Source: Mesorhizobium sp. (GTDB taxonomy: Bacteria > Pseudomonadota > Alphaproteobacteria > Rhizobiales > Rhizobiaceae). Taken from it: DNA of 41,108 nt. The position numbers and the translations under genes are program-made. Under the pieces are notes generated by a model that saw only the letters and a list, made by a program, of their open reading frames with translations, was not told where the DNA came from and searched no databases. Of the stretch, positions 1 through 8,012 are shown in pieces; position 1 is the first letter of the stretch; each line of letters starts with the position of its first letter. The stretch spans positions 1 through 41,108 of the forward strand of contig NZ_JAFKIC010000144.1 of NCBI RefSeq assembly GCF_017306585.1, read 5' to 3'.

Positions 1-525
1 GTGCTGGAAGGTCGGGAATACGTCCGAATCCTCGGTCAGCGTGATCAGATAGGGTTCGACCACCACGCCGCTGGTGTTCGAGCCGATATGGCCGAGCAGG
101 TTGTACTGGTGGCCGGCGCGTGTGCCGCGGCGCTCGACGTCTAATCCTTCGCCGGCTTTGACGAAGACCGCGCTGCGCTCTTCCTCGAAGCGGCGGAAGA
201 AGGCGGTGACGGGAACGCCGAGTGCCCTGGACAGCGCCTGCAGCGTGGTCAGCGACGGCGACGTGATGCCGTTCTCGATCTTGGACAGCATGCCCAGCGA
301 AATGTCGGTCGCGACCGCCAGATCGGCGACGGTGATGCCGAGTTTCTTGCGAAAGGCCCGCACTTCGCGTCCGATCGCCACTTCCAGCACCTTTTCGCGG
401 GTGTCGCGAATGGCATGCGGGTTCTGCGTCAGCGGGGCGCGGATCGTCTTGCCGTCGGCCGAAACCTTCGGATGCGGCTTGGCTTTGGCGCCCCCAGGCC
501 CGGCCTTGGAATTGTCTTTCGCCAT
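1..525 (-). CDS. XRE-family regulator with cupin domain, C-terminus cut by window edge
   Basis: Reading the minus strand from ATG at 525 gives an uninterrupted frame to the window edge (175 codons). An N-terminal tail of about 45 residues, rich in Lys, Pro and Ala, precedes a helix-turn-helix of the Xre/Cro type at roughly residues 50-110, with the segments [19 protein letters not shown] and [19 protein letters not shown]. The start of a cupin-like region follows ([20 protein letters not shown]). XRE-cupin proteins are small-molecule-responsive repressors or activators of neighbouring catabolic genes, often for amines or amino acids. The gene diverges from tmm, so it probably controls tmm and itself through the two TTTCACT-N4-GTGA sites between them. 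The ligand is unknown. The C-terminal part of the sensor domain lies outside the window. Confidence 0.88.
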   Translation of the reverse strand, partial: MAKDNSKAGPGGAKAKPHPKVSADGKTIRAPLTQNPHAIRDTREKVLEVAIGREVRAFRKKLGITVADLAVATDISLGMLSKIENGITSPSLTTLQALSRALGVPVTAFFRRFEEERSAVFVKAGEGLDVERRGTRAGHQYNLLGHIGSNTSGVVVEPYLITLTEDSDVFPTFQH

Positions 526-550
526 GTCGCCCCCAGGTTTCACGGATTTA

Positions 551-566
551 TTTCACTCAAGGTGAA
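551..566 (+). promoter_or_regulatory. Putative operator copy 1, TTTCACTCAAGGTGAA
   Basis: A perfect dyad with arms TTCAC (552-556) and GTGAA (562-566) lies 26-41 bases upstream of the XRE-cupin start. Its first 15 bases match the site at 731-745 on the opposite strand at 12 of 15 positions. The placement suits autoregulation of the regulator. That the XRE-cupin protein binds here is inference from position and repetition. Confidence 0.55.
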
Positions 567-730
567 CATTAGAGGTGGCGATACAGGAGCGCGGCGGCCT
601 CGGCAAGCCGTCTTGTGTCCTCGTCTCCAGCCGGTCTTTGCGGCCTCGGCAGGTTTCTCGTCAGGAATCCTTTGCGCGCAAACGCCGTTCCCGCAGATGT
701 CTGTTGACAGCACCGAAGGTCCAATTACTG

Positions 731-745
731 TCACTGTCAGTGAAA
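731..745 (-). promoter_or_regulatory. Putative operator copy 2, TTTCACTGACAGTGA
   Basis: On the minus strand this reads TTTCACTGACAGTGA. Positions 731-743 form a perfect dyad, TCACTG-T-CAGTGA. The site lies 42-56 bases upstream of the tmm ATG, where a regulator could overlap the promoter. It shares TTTCACT-N4-GTGA with the site at 551-565. Confidence 0.55.
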
Positions 746-786
746 TTTGTTTCGCTGGGGAAATCAAAAAAAGTGGAGGCCCGGAA

Positions 787-2145
787 ATGAACACTCGCGT
801 TGCCGTCATCGGAGCCGGACCGTCCGGTCTGGCACAACTCAGGGCCTTCAAATCGGCCGCCGACAAGGGGGCCGAAATTCCCGAAATCGTCTGCTTCGAG
901 AAACAGTCGGACTGGGGCGGTCTGTGGAACTACACCTGGCGCACCGGCCTCGACGAACATGGCGATCCGGTCCACGGCTCGATGTACCGATATCTCTGGT
1001 CGAACGGGCCGAAGGAGTGCCTGGAATTCGCCGACTACACGTTCGAGGAGCATTTCGGCCGGCCGATCGGCTCCTATCCGCCGCGCGCCGTCCTGTGGGA
1101 CTACATCAAGGGCCGCGTCGAAAAATCGGGGCTGCGCAGATGGGTGCGCTTCAACAGCCCGGTGCGCATGGTGACGTTTTCGGACGAGACGAAGAAGTTC
1201 ACTGTCACCGCGCATGACCGCACCAACGACGTGACCTATTCGGAAGAGTTCGACAACGTCGTCGTCGCATCGGGGCATTTCTCGGTGCCCAACGTGCCCT
1301 ATTTCGAAGGCTTTTCCACCTTCAACGGCCGTATCCTGCACAGCCATGATTTCCGCGACGCGATGGAGTTCAAGGGCAAGGATATCCTGATCATCGGCCG
1401 CTCCTATTCGGCCGAGGACATCGGTTCGCAGTGCTACAAATACGGCGCCAAATCGATCACCTCCAGCTACCGGTCCAAGCCGATGGGCTTCAAATGGCCC
1501 GAGAATTGGAAGGAAGTCCCGTTGCTGCAGAAAGTCGTCGGCAAGACGGCGCATTTCAAGGACGGCACGACCAAGGATGTCGACGCCATCATCCTGTGCA
1601 CGGGCTATCTCCACTCCTTCCCCTTCCTGACCGACGATCTCAAGCTCAAGACCGCGAACCGGATGTGGCCGCTCGACCTCTATGAGGGCGTCGTGTGGGA
1701 GAAGAACCCGAAGCTGTTCTACATCGGCATGCAGGACCAGTTCTACACCTTCAACATGTTCGACGCGCAGGCCTGGTACGCGCGCGACGTCATCATGGGC
1801 CGCATCAAGCTGCCATCCGCAAAGGCGATGGCCGAGCACAGCGCCAAATGGCGCGCACGCGAGGAGACCCTGGAAGACGCCGAGCAGATGATCTGGTTCC
1901 AGGGCGACTACACCAAGGAACTCATGGACCAGACCGACTATCCCGGCTTTGATGTCGAGGCGGTCAACCAGACCTTCATGGAGTGGGAACACCACAAGGT
2001 CGAAGACATCATGAGCTTCCGCGACCATGCCTACCGCTCGCTGATGACCGGCACCATGGCGCCGCTGCACCATACGCCCTGGCTGCAGGCGCTGGACGAT
2101 TCGATGGAAAGCTATCTCGAGGTGAAGGGCGTCGCGGCCGAGTAA
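787..2145 (+). CDS. tmm: Trimethylamine monooxygenase (flavin-containing monooxygenase, Tmm type)
   Basis: This 452-residue protein should use FAD, NADPH and O2 to oxidise trimethylamine to trimethylamine N-oxide in the cytoplasm. Visible motifs are the FAD-binding GAGPSG (residues 9-14), the FMO fingerprint FxGxxxHxxxF (F179, G181, H185, F189), and the NADPH site GRSYSAED (204-211), which includes the Tyr at 207 typical of bacterial Tmm. Segments such as [20 protein letters not shown] and the C-terminal [20 protein letters not shown] follow characterised Tmm enzymes from Roseobacter and Methylocella closely, as recalled from memory. Length is normal for the family. ATG 787 is chosen because the Rossmann strand begins right after it and GGAGG precedes it; the frame stays open further upstream but without homology. 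The downstream genes converge on it and encode a TMAO/betaine-type importer. No TMAO demethylase (tdm) is in the window. Confidence 0.9.
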   Translation: MNTRVAVIGAGPSGLAQLRAFKSAADKGAEIPEIVCFEKQSDWGGLWNYTWRTGLDEHGDPVHGSMYRYLWSNGPKECLEFADYTFEEHFGRPIGSYPPRAVLWDYIKGRVEKSGLRRWVRFNSPVRMVTFSDETKKFTVTAHDRTNDVTYSEEFDNVVVASGHFSVPNVPYFEGFSTFNGRILHSHDFRDAMEFKGKDILIIGRSYSAEDIGSQCYKYGAKSITSSYRSKPMGFKWPENWKEVPLLQKVVGKTAHFKDGTTKDVDAIILCTGYLHSFPFLTDDLKLKTANRMWPLDLYEGVVWEKNPKLFYIGMQDQFYTFNMFDAQAWYARDVIMGRIKLPSAKAMAEHSAKWRAREETLEDAEQMIWFQGDYTKELMDQTDYPGFDVEAVNQTFMEWEHHKVEDIMSFRDHAYRSLMTGTMAPLHHTPWLQALDDSMESYLEVKGVAAE

Positions 2146-2160
2146 CGAACTCGCCTGCCG

Positions 2161-2538
2161 TCAAGCTGGCACGGCCACCCAATCGTGACGACTCTCGCCG
2201 TAGACGGACTGCGTCGGTGCCGGGAATGATGGGTCTCCGAAACAGCCGACGGCAACAGCCACTGCCGCAGGCTTGCGTGACGGATACCAGAAGACCGTCG
2301 AACCACATCTTCCGCAAAAATGGAAGGTGACGGGAAAGCCGCTGTCGGAATCGCGTCGATAGATGCGAGATGAGCCCGTGATCTCGGTCGCGGCGCTGTC
2401 GAAGAAAGCGGCGATCCCGAACGGACTGCCGGTTCGTCGTTGACAGTCCAGACAATGGCAGAGCGATACCTTGGCCGGCTCTTGCGGACAGAGGATCTGC
2501 AATTGGCCGCAGGTGCAGCGAGCTCTTCGGACTGTCAT
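2161..2538 (-). CDS. GFA-family zinc-binding protein
   Basis: This 125-residue protein belongs to the GFA family (glutathione-dependent formaldehyde-activating enzyme fold). Its cysteine signature is CTCG near the N-terminus, then CHCLDCQRRTGSPFG, then CGRCGS, the usual two-zinc arrangement. The family name comes from Gfa, reported to speed S-hydroxymethylglutathione formation, but most members have no proven activity. ATG 2538 has GGAG just upstream on the minus strand; an in-frame ATG at 2604 would add 22 unrelated residues and overlap the upstream gene, so it is rejected. It is the last gene of the importer operon and ends 15 bases from the tmm stop. Formaldehyde is released when TMAO is demethylated, so a link to C1 detoxification is possible but unproven. 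Confidence 0.8.
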   Translation of the reverse strand: MTVRRARCTCGQLQILCPQEPAKVSLCHCLDCQRRTGSPFGIAAFFDSAATEITGSSRIYRRDSDSGFPVTFHFCGRCGSTVFWYPSRKPAAVAVAVGCFGDPSFPAPTQSVYGESRHDWVAVPA

Positions 2539-2575
2539 CACGGTCTCCTTCAAGGGTTGGACGTTTGAACTTTCT

Positions 2576-3376
2576 TCAATCCAGCGGATAGTCGGGGTAG
2601 GCATCCGTCTCCGTCACCCTGGCGCTGAGCACCTCGCAGTCATTGGCCCAGTCCGGGCCGTCGCCACGCATGGCCATCATGTCGGCCATCAGCAGGAACT
2701 GCATGGTGCGCAGCGCCCAGTCTGCCGGCTCGTCGGGCCACGCGAACACCCCGCTGGCGTCACCGCCGAACTTCACGTCGTGGCAGACGAAACCGACTTC
2801 AACATTCCAGGACCGCAGTTTGGCGCCGGGCGGCGGGTAGGGCGGGTCGGGCAATTCGAAGTAGTTGGCCACCATGATTTTAACCGGCTTCTCGGGCGCG
2901 ATGCCTTTGGCTTTGAAAAGCGCGATGGCATCGTCGCGAAAGCGGGCGAGCAGGCCGTCGCGCGACAGCCGGTAGGTCGAGCGGAAAAAGCCGCCGGCCC
3001 AAACGGACTCGTCCCTCTCGTTGGAGATCAGCAGCGAGGCGCGGAAGCGGCGCAGCCGAGGCGTAAGCACAGCCCAGTTGCATTCGGTCGGCCCCGCCGG
3101 CGTCGCGATGAACTCGTCGAGCAGATCGCTGCCGCGCACATCTGCGTGCAGCACCGAGCAGTCTTCGCCATAGATGTGCCAGAGCTGCCGCAATTCCGCT
3201 GCCGCCATGCCGGGTTTGCGCAACTCCTCCACCGAGGCGCGAACACGCGCGATGGCGTAGGACGTCGCCGCGTCCAGTGTCTCGAAGCCCGAAATGATGC
3301 GCTCGTCATCTGGCTCGCCGGTCTTGGCCATGTCGACGACGACAACGGAAAAAGGCGGCTGGGCTGGATCAGGCAT
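2576..3376 (-). CDS. Conserved-looking hypothetical protein, function not recognised
   Basis: This 266-residue protein has no signal peptide, membrane segment or catalytic motif that I can name. It appears to have two halves. The first (about residues 1-75) has a regular alpha/beta look, with FSVVVVDMAKTGEPDDER then FETLDAATSYAIARVRASVE and WHIYGEDCSVL, a pattern I associate with small uncharacterised rhizobial proteins. The second, from about residue 80, is rich in aromatics (FFRSTYRLSR, YFELPDPPYPPPG, FAWPDEPADWALRTMQF). It lies in the importer operon, 77 bases after the permease stop and 37 bases before the GFA start, so it is probably co-transcribed. A role in methylated-amine metabolism would be guilt by association only. 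Confidence 0.7.
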   Translation of the reverse strand: MPDPAQPPFSVVVVDMAKTGEPDDERIISGFETLDAATSYAIARVRASVEELRKPGMAAAELRQLWHIYGEDCSVLHADVRGSDLLDEFIATPAGPTECNWAVLTPRLRRFRASLLISNERDESVWAGGFFRSTYRLSRDGLLARFRDDAIALFKAKGIAPEKPVKIMVANYFELPDPPYPPPGAKLRSWNVEVGFVCHDVKFGGDASGVFAWPDEPADWALRTMQFLLMADMMAMRGDGPDWANDCEVLSARVTETDAYPDYPLD

Positions 3377-3453
3377 TCGTCACCGCATCAACGCAAATTC
3401 AGGAAACCGCGCGCGGCGGTTTTCCCTCCCAAATTGCGTCGAAATCAAGAGCT

Positions 3454-5433
3454 CTATCCAAGCCTCGCCCGCGCCTTCGCCGTCCAGGCGCTGAACAGCC
3501 GGTCGGCGACGATGCCGATGAAGGCGATGGCGAGGCCCGCGACGATGCCGCGGCCGGGGTCGGCCTTGGACAGCGCGATGAACACTTCCTGGCCGAGATC
3601 GCGCGTGCCGACCATGGCGCAGATGATGACCATTGCCAGCGCCATCAGGATCGTCTGGTTGACGCCGAGCATGATCTCGGGAAGCGCCAGCGGCAATTGC
3701 ACGCGAAAGAAGGTCTGGCGCGGCGTGCAGCCCGAGACCTTCGCCGCCTCGATCAGCGCAGGCGGCACCTGCCTTATGCCGTGATTGGTGTAGCGGATCG
3801 CCGGCACCACGGCGAAGGCTATCGTCGCGATCATCGCGGTGACGTCGCCGACCCGAAACAGCATCACCACCGGAATGATGAAGCAGAAGGACGGCAGCAC
3901 CTGCAGCGTGTCGATGATGGGCGTGACGATCTTCTCGAAACGGTCACTGCGCGCGGCCATCAGCCCGATCGGAATGCCGATCAGGCAGGCGATGAAGGCC
4001 GAGATGCCGCAGAGATAGACGGTCGCCATGGTCTTTTCCCAAAGCCCGGTGATGGCGCAGAAGGCAGTCAGGACGGCCACCAGCAGCGCCAGCCGCAGGC
4101 CTGAGAGCTGGTAGCCGGCAAGGCCGAGCAGGAACACCGCGCCCAGCCACGGAAACCCCTCGCAGAAGGCGCGCAGCGGATTGAGCACATTCAGGATCAG
4201 CGCCACGCGAAAGGCCTCGATGAGGTCGAAGAAGTTGACCGTCACCCAGTTCACCGCCACCTTCCACAGCGGCGCGGTGGTGAAGGTGATCGCCTTCGGC
4301 ACGGTTGCGAAGGCCGGCACGAACAGGCCGAGCAGCGTGGTGGCCGCCAGAATGGCGATGGCCAGGGTGACATTGGGGTAGCGCCGCCAGAAGCCGGCCT
4401 CCCGGTCGCGATGGACATTGCCCTTCGCCTGCTTGTGCGCGATCGCCTGGCTCAGCCGGTCGAGCGCGATGGCGAGCGCGACGATGGCGAGGCCCGCTTC
4501 CATCGCCTCGCCGACCTTCAGCGCCCGCAGCGCCAGAAGCACGTCGTAGCCGAGGCCGCCGGCGCCGATCATCGAGGCGATGATCACCATGTTGAGCGCC
4601 AGCATGATCACCTGGTTGACGCCGACCATCAACGCCGGCCGAGCCGAAGGCAACAGCACCCGCCACAATTTCTGCCGCGCGGTGCAGCCGGCCATGTCGC
4701 TGAACTCACCGATCTCCAGCGGCACGCGCGACAGCCCCAGCATGGTTGCGCGCACCATAGGCGGCGTGGCGAAAATGGCGGTGGCGATCATCGCGGAGAC
4801 GGGGCTGTTGCCGAACAGGAGCAGCATCGGGATGAGATAGGCGAAGGTCGGGATCGTCTGCATCAGGTCGAGGGCAGGGGACACGATCAGCCTCTCGGCC
4901 CACGGCTTGCGCCACGCCCAGATGCCGGCGAACAGCCCGGTGACGATGCAGAACGGCACCGCGATGGAAATCAGCGCCAGGGTCAGCATGGCGCTGGTCC
5001 ATTGCCCGAACAGCGCGATGTAGAGGAAACAGCCGCCGACCAGCAGGCTGAGTTTCCTGCCGCCGACGGCGTGCCCGGCGAGGAAGGCGACGGCGCAAAC
5101 GCCGACCCATGACAGGCGTGGCAGGGTGAAGGCCTCGGCGCGATGGCCGATCCTGAAATTCTTGGCCAGCAGATTGAGCGCGAAGTCGAGCGGCACGCCG
5201 AGCACGGCGGTGATCGAACGCGTCAGCCAGGACAGGTTCGACTTGATCCAGACCATCACCGCGCCGACCCAGTCGGCGACGGGGATAATGGCGCCGGCCG
5301 GATAGTTCACCGCCCATGGGACGCTGTCCTGCAAAAGGAACGTCACCAGCACGGCGGCGAGTGCGAGCGCCCAGACCACAAGCCATCGTTGGACGGGCGG
5401 TCTTGCCTCGCTGGCGCTGGCCGTAACCGTCAT
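3454..5433 (-). CDS. Betaine/TMAO-type ABC importer permease, double-length (TmoV/ProW-like)
   Basis: This inner-membrane permease has 659 residues, about twice the usual ProW length, because two BPD_transp_1 domains are fused. Each carries its own EAA loop for ATPase docking: DMAGCTARQKLWRVLLPSA at about 246-264 and KVSGCTPRQTFFRVQLPLA at about 565-583. Both are followed by the GVNQ...MALxMVII segment typical of OpuA/ProU permeases. The fused form resembles the TmoV permease of marine TMAO importers and the duplicated betaine permeases of SAR11, as I recall them. The start overlaps the ATPase stop by four bases (ATGA), so translation is coupled. With tmm next door, TMAO or a related methylamine is a likely cargo; glycine betaine or choline remain possible. 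Confidence 0.88.
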   Translation of the reverse strand: MTVTASASEARPPVQRWLVVWALALAAVLVTFLLQDSVPWAVNYPAGAIIPVADWVGAVMVWIKSNLSWLTRSITAVLGVPLDFALNLLAKNFRIGHRAEAFTLPRLSWVGVCAVAFLAGHAVGGRKLSLLVGGCFLYIALFGQWTSAMLTLALISIAVPFCIVTGLFAGIWAWRKPWAERLIVSPALDLMQTIPTFAYLIPMLLLFGNSPVSAMIATAIFATPPMVRATMLGLSRVPLEIGEFSDMAGCTARQKLWRVLLPSARPALMVGVNQVIMLALNMVIIASMIGAGGLGYDVLLALRALKVGEAMEAGLAIVALAIALDRLSQAIAHKQAKGNVHRDREAGFWRRYPNVTLAIAILAATTLLGLFVPAFATVPKAITFTTAPLWKVAVNWVTVNFFDLIEAFRVALILNVLNPLRAFCEGFPWLGAVFLLGLAGYQLSGLRLALLVAVLTAFCAITGLWEKTMATVYLCGISAFIACLIGIPIGLMAARSDRFEKIVTPIIDTLQVLPSFCFIIPVVMLFRVGDVTAMIATIAFAVVPAIRYTNHGIRQVPPALIEAAKVSGCTPRQTFFRVQLPLALPEIMLGVNQTILMALAMVIICAMVGTRDLGQEVFIALSKADPGRGIVAGLAIAFIGIVADRLFSAWTAKARARLG

Positions 5434-6515
5434 GCGCCTGCCCTCGGCCGCTTGATGCCGGCCAGAAGGTCGATCACCGCCTGTGGCGTCACCTCGCCGA
5501 TCGGCTTGCCGGTGCCGTTCACCACCGCGAACGGTCTGCCACTGGAAACGATCTCGGCCGAGAAGCTCGCGATCTTGGCTTCCGGCGCCACCGTGCCGCC
5601 ATGCTCGGCGCCATCGCAGGCGCGCATCAGGCTTCTTGCCGAGATCACCTTGGCGCGGTCGACATCACGGGTGAATTCGGCGACATAGTCGGTCGCCGGA
5701 TTGACCACCAGTTCCTCCGGCGAGCCGATCTGGATGACCTCGCCGTCCTTCATGATGGCGATGCGGTCGGCGAGCCGTATCGCCTCGTCGAAATCATGGG
5801 TGATGAAGACGATGGTCTTGTGCAGCATGGTCTGAAGCCGCATCAGCTCGTCCTGCATCTCGCGGCGGATCAGCGGGTCGAGTGCGGAAAACGGCTCGTC
5901 GAGGAACCAGATCTCGGGCTTGGTCGCCAGGCTGCGGGCGATGCCGACGCGCTGCTGCTGGCCGCCGGAGAGTTCGCGCGGATAGAAATGCTCGCGGCCG
6001 CGCAGCCCGACCAGGTCGATGACTTCCCGAGCCCGTGCCTCGCGCGTCGCCCGGTCCTGCCCCTGGATGCTCAAGGGGAAGGCAATGTTGTCGAGCACGT
6101 TGAGATGCGGCAGCAGCGCGAAGTTCTGGAACACCATGCCCATGCGGTGACGCCTGAGTTCGATGAGCGCGGCGTCGGAAATCCTGAGCAGATCCTTGCC
6201 TTCGAACTCGACCTTGCCGTGGCTGGGTTCGACAAGCCTGGACATGCAGCGAACCAGGGTCGACTTGCCGGAACCGGACAGGCCCATGATGATGAAAATC
6301 TCGCCCTGCCGGATTTCAAGGTCGACGGCACGCACGGCGCCCACGAGGCCGGCGGCCGCGACATCGGCCATGCTTGCCTTGCCATCGCGCTCGCGGATGA
6401 AATTGGCCGCGTTCGATCCGAACAGCTTCCAGACGTTGCGGCAGGCCAGTTTTACCGGACGGGCATTTTCTGGCGCGCCGGATGCGCCCGGCCCCGGATT
6501 AGTCACTTCCGTCAT
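5430..6515 (-). CDS. Betaine/TMAO-type ABC importer ATPase (TmoW/ProV-like)
   Basis: This 361-residue ATPase energises the neighbouring permease. It shows Walker [10 protein letters not shown], the Q-loop [10 protein letters not shown], signature LSGGQQQR, Walker [13 protein letters not shown] and the switch FITHDFDEA. An N-terminal extension ([10 protein letters not shown] and following) is typical of ProV/OpuAA rather than of sugar or amino-acid ATPases. The C-terminus (about residues 280-361) has one CBS-like half ([19 protein letters not shown]), where ProV proteins often carry a pair. The ATG at 6515 has AAGGA upstream on the minus strand. It is the second gene of the operon, separated from the binding-protein gene by 77 bases that contain a strong stem-loop. 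Confidence 0.92.
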   Translation of the reverse strand: MTEVTNPGPGASGAPENARPVKLACRNVWKLFGSNAANFIRERDGKASMADVAAAGLVGAVRAVDLEIRQGEIFIIMGLSGSGKSTLVRCMSRLVEPSHGKVEFEGKDLLRISDAALIELRRHRMGMVFQNFALLPHLNVLDNIAFPLSIQGQDRATREARAREVIDLVGLRGREHFYPRELSGGQQQRVGIARSLATKPEIWFLDEPFSALDPLIRREMQDELMRLQTMLHKTIVFITHDFDEAIRLADRIAIMKDGEVIQIGSPEELVVNPATDYVAEFTRDVDRAKVISARSLMRACDGAEHGGTVAPEAKIASFSAEIVSSGRPFAVVNGTGKPIGEVTPQAVIDLLAGIKRPRAGA

Positions 6516-6544
6516 TCAGGCGTCCTTCTGGAATGTCGTGGTTT

Positions 6545-6574
6545 GGGACCCGGCCGATTGAAGAGCCGGGTCCC
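6545..6574 (-). repeat. Stem-loop between binding-protein and ATPase genes
   Basis: GGGACCCGGC (6545-6554) and GCCGGGTCCC (6565-6574) form a perfect 10-bp stem with a 10-base loop. On the minus strand the hairpin is not followed by a T run, so it is probably not a full terminator. Its position directly after the binding-protein gene fits an mRNA-stabilising or partial-termination element that raises binding-protein output over ATPase and permease, as seen in other importer operons. Confidence 0.65.
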
Positions 6575-6592
6575 ATTTTCCAGTCGGAACAA

Positions 6593-7567
6593 TCACTGCG
6601 CCCAGGCTTTCCAGTCGGCCTCGTGGGCGGCGATCCAGGCGGCGGCGACGTCTTCAGGGGTCTTGCCGTCGAGGTCGACCTCGCCGCTCATCTTGTTGAG
6701 TTCGTCGGTGTCGATCGTGTAGGCCTTGGCCACCTTGTAGGCGACCGGCCATTTGTCCTTCATGCCGTTCCAGGCATATTTCCAGATCTCGCCATGCGGT
6801 TTGCCGCAATCATATTTGGCATCCGGGTTCACGCCCCATTTCGGGTCGTTGTAGCATTCGGGCGTATATTCGGGGAATTGCACCCATTCGCCCTTGTACT
6901 TGGCCGGCGCCCAGTGCGGCGAATAGATCCACACCATGATCGGCGCCTTGCGCTGATAGGCGGAATCGAGCTCGGCGAACATCGCGGCGTCGGTGCCTGC
7001 GTGGATGACGGTAAAGGGCAGTTTCAGCGCCTCGACACGCTCGTCGTCGAAGCCTTCCCAGGTCACCGGTCCGCCGAGGTAGCGGCCTTTCGGTGCGGTC
7101 TCTGCGGTCGAGAACGCCTCTGCGCATTTCGGATCCTTAAGGGCTTCCCAATTGGGCAGGCCTGGGCATTTCTCCTTCATGTATTCGGGAAACCACCACT
7201 CCTCCTTGGCCTTCGGTCCGAGCTTGCCCAGCCGCTCGGTCTGGCCGGTCGCGTCGGACGCCTTCATCGCCTCGCCGGCGGTGGTGTCCCAGAATTCGAG
7301 GCCGACATCGAGATCGCCATTGGTCAGGCCGGTGGTCAGGCTGGAGAGATAGTCGGCGGTCGGATATTCGACGGTATAGCCCAGCTTTTCCAGGATGCCG
7401 CCGAGGATCTTGGCGTTGAGGTTGACGCTGGTCCAGTCGAACAGCGCGATCTTGATCGGATCGTTGGATTCAGGCGCCGCTGCCTGGGCCGACGGTGTCA
7501 GGGCGCTTGCGGCGGCAAGGGCCAGGGCTGCAATCGAGACTTTCGAAATCACACTGCGAATTGGCAT
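6593..7567 (-). CDS. Periplasmic betaine/TMAO-type binding protein (TmoX/OpuAC-like)
   Basis: This 324-residue secreted protein starts with a Sec signal peptide (basic MPIRS, hydrophobic AALALAAASAL, cleavage near SAQAA). The mature part is an OpuAC-type binding protein: IKIALFDWTSVNLNAKILGG, then TGLTNGDLDVGLEFWD, then PIMVWIYSPHWAP. Several tryptophans (DWT, FWD, TWEG, VWIYSPHW) could form the aromatic box that holds a trimethylammonium or N-oxide group. Four scattered Cys in the C-terminal half (ECYND, YDCGK and others) may form disulfides. ATG 7567 is preferred over the in-frame ATG at 7585 because AGGAGAA lies seven bases upstream. It is the first gene of the operon. TMAO as ligand is inferred from the adjacent tmm; glycine betaine, choline or carnitine are alternatives. 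Confidence 0.88.
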   Translation of the reverse strand: MPIRSVISKVSIAALALAAASALTPSAQAAAPESNDPIKIALFDWTSVNLNAKILGGILEKLGYTVEYPTADYLSSLTTGLTNGDLDVGLEFWDTTAGEAMKASDATGQTERLGKLGPKAKEEWWFPEYMKEKCPGLPNWEALKDPKCAEAFSTAETAPKGRYLGGPVTWEGFDDERVEALKLPFTVIHAGTDAAMFAELDSAYQRKAPIMVWIYSPHWAPAKYKGEWVQFPEYTPECYNDPKWGVNPDAKYDCGKPHGEIWKYAWNGMKDKWPVAYKVAKAYTIDTDELNKMSGEVDLDGKTPEDVAAAWIAAHEADWKAWAQ

Positions 7568-8012
7568 TGCTTGGTTCTCCTTCAAGCTGTGACTGTTATT
7601 GGTCGTTCCCTTCTTGCGTCTTTTCTTGATTGTCCCGGAAGGTCTGGCTGGTGGTACGCAAGGCCGTTGCCGCCAGCGCGGCCAGGGCCGGCGCAGGCGC
7701 GATGATGCTCGGTCGTGGTGATGACGGATGCTGCCGGAGCGGCAAGTCTCATGGCTGCCAGCGGATCGCCGCGATGGCGATCACCCCGGGATCAATTGCC
7801 AGTCCTGCGGCGTCCTGCAAGGTACGAGCCATCAAGGTCCCATGATCCAGAGCATTCCGGCGGAAATGCTGTCGGCTAGAAGCCTGGCAAGCCCCGTCTC
7901 GCCAGCGCCGTTTCATGGGATGAAATTATATATACCAACATTCATGCCGCGCAACGACTAACGCCCGGCCGTCGTCGGAATTTCAGACTGCAGGCAAAGT
8001 ACTTCTAAAAAA
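7568..8012 (-). other. 445-base leader and promoter region of the importer operon
   Basis: No gene is well supported here. On the minus strand a good TATAAT lies at 7930-7925 with an adjacent palindrome (separate entry), implying a leader of about 350 bases before the binding-protein ATG. Within it, an ATG whose codon lies in the palindrome (7919-7917) opens a frame of about 55 codons ending near 7754. That peptide has no recognisable motif and may be a chance frame or the remnant of a decayed gene. Confidence 0.45.
7911..7954 (-). promoter_or_regulatory. Putative promoter with operator for the importer operon
   Basis: On the minus strand, TTGCGC (7954-7949) and TATAAT (7930-7925) are 18 bases apart. 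The expected start point falls inside the perfect palindrome TTTCATGGGATGAAA (7911-7925; arms TTTCAT/ATGAAA). A palindrome centred on the start point fits repression. It resembles the tmm-region sites (TTTCA...TGAA) but has a shorter spacer, so the same regulator cannot be assumed. Confidence 0.5.

Larger units (their letters stand above)
526..786. promoter_or_regulatory. Divergent intergenic region XRE-cupin / tmm
   Basis: This 261-base spacer separates two divergent starts and must hold both promoters. It contains two related dyads, listed separately. A GGAGG at about 774-778 lies eight bases before the tmm ATG and serves as its ribosome binding site. I see no credible gene inside it; the open frames that run through it are extensions of tmm or antisense frames. 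Confidence 0.7.

Noticed and set aside
415-786. N-terminal extension of tmm to position 415
   Set aside because: It would overlap the divergent regulator gene and its operators. The FAD-binding strand begins right after ATG 787, which has its own ribosome site.
661-2073. A 470-codon minus-strand frame opposite tmm
   Set aside because: It is antisense to an unmistakable Tmm and low in hydrophobic core patterns.
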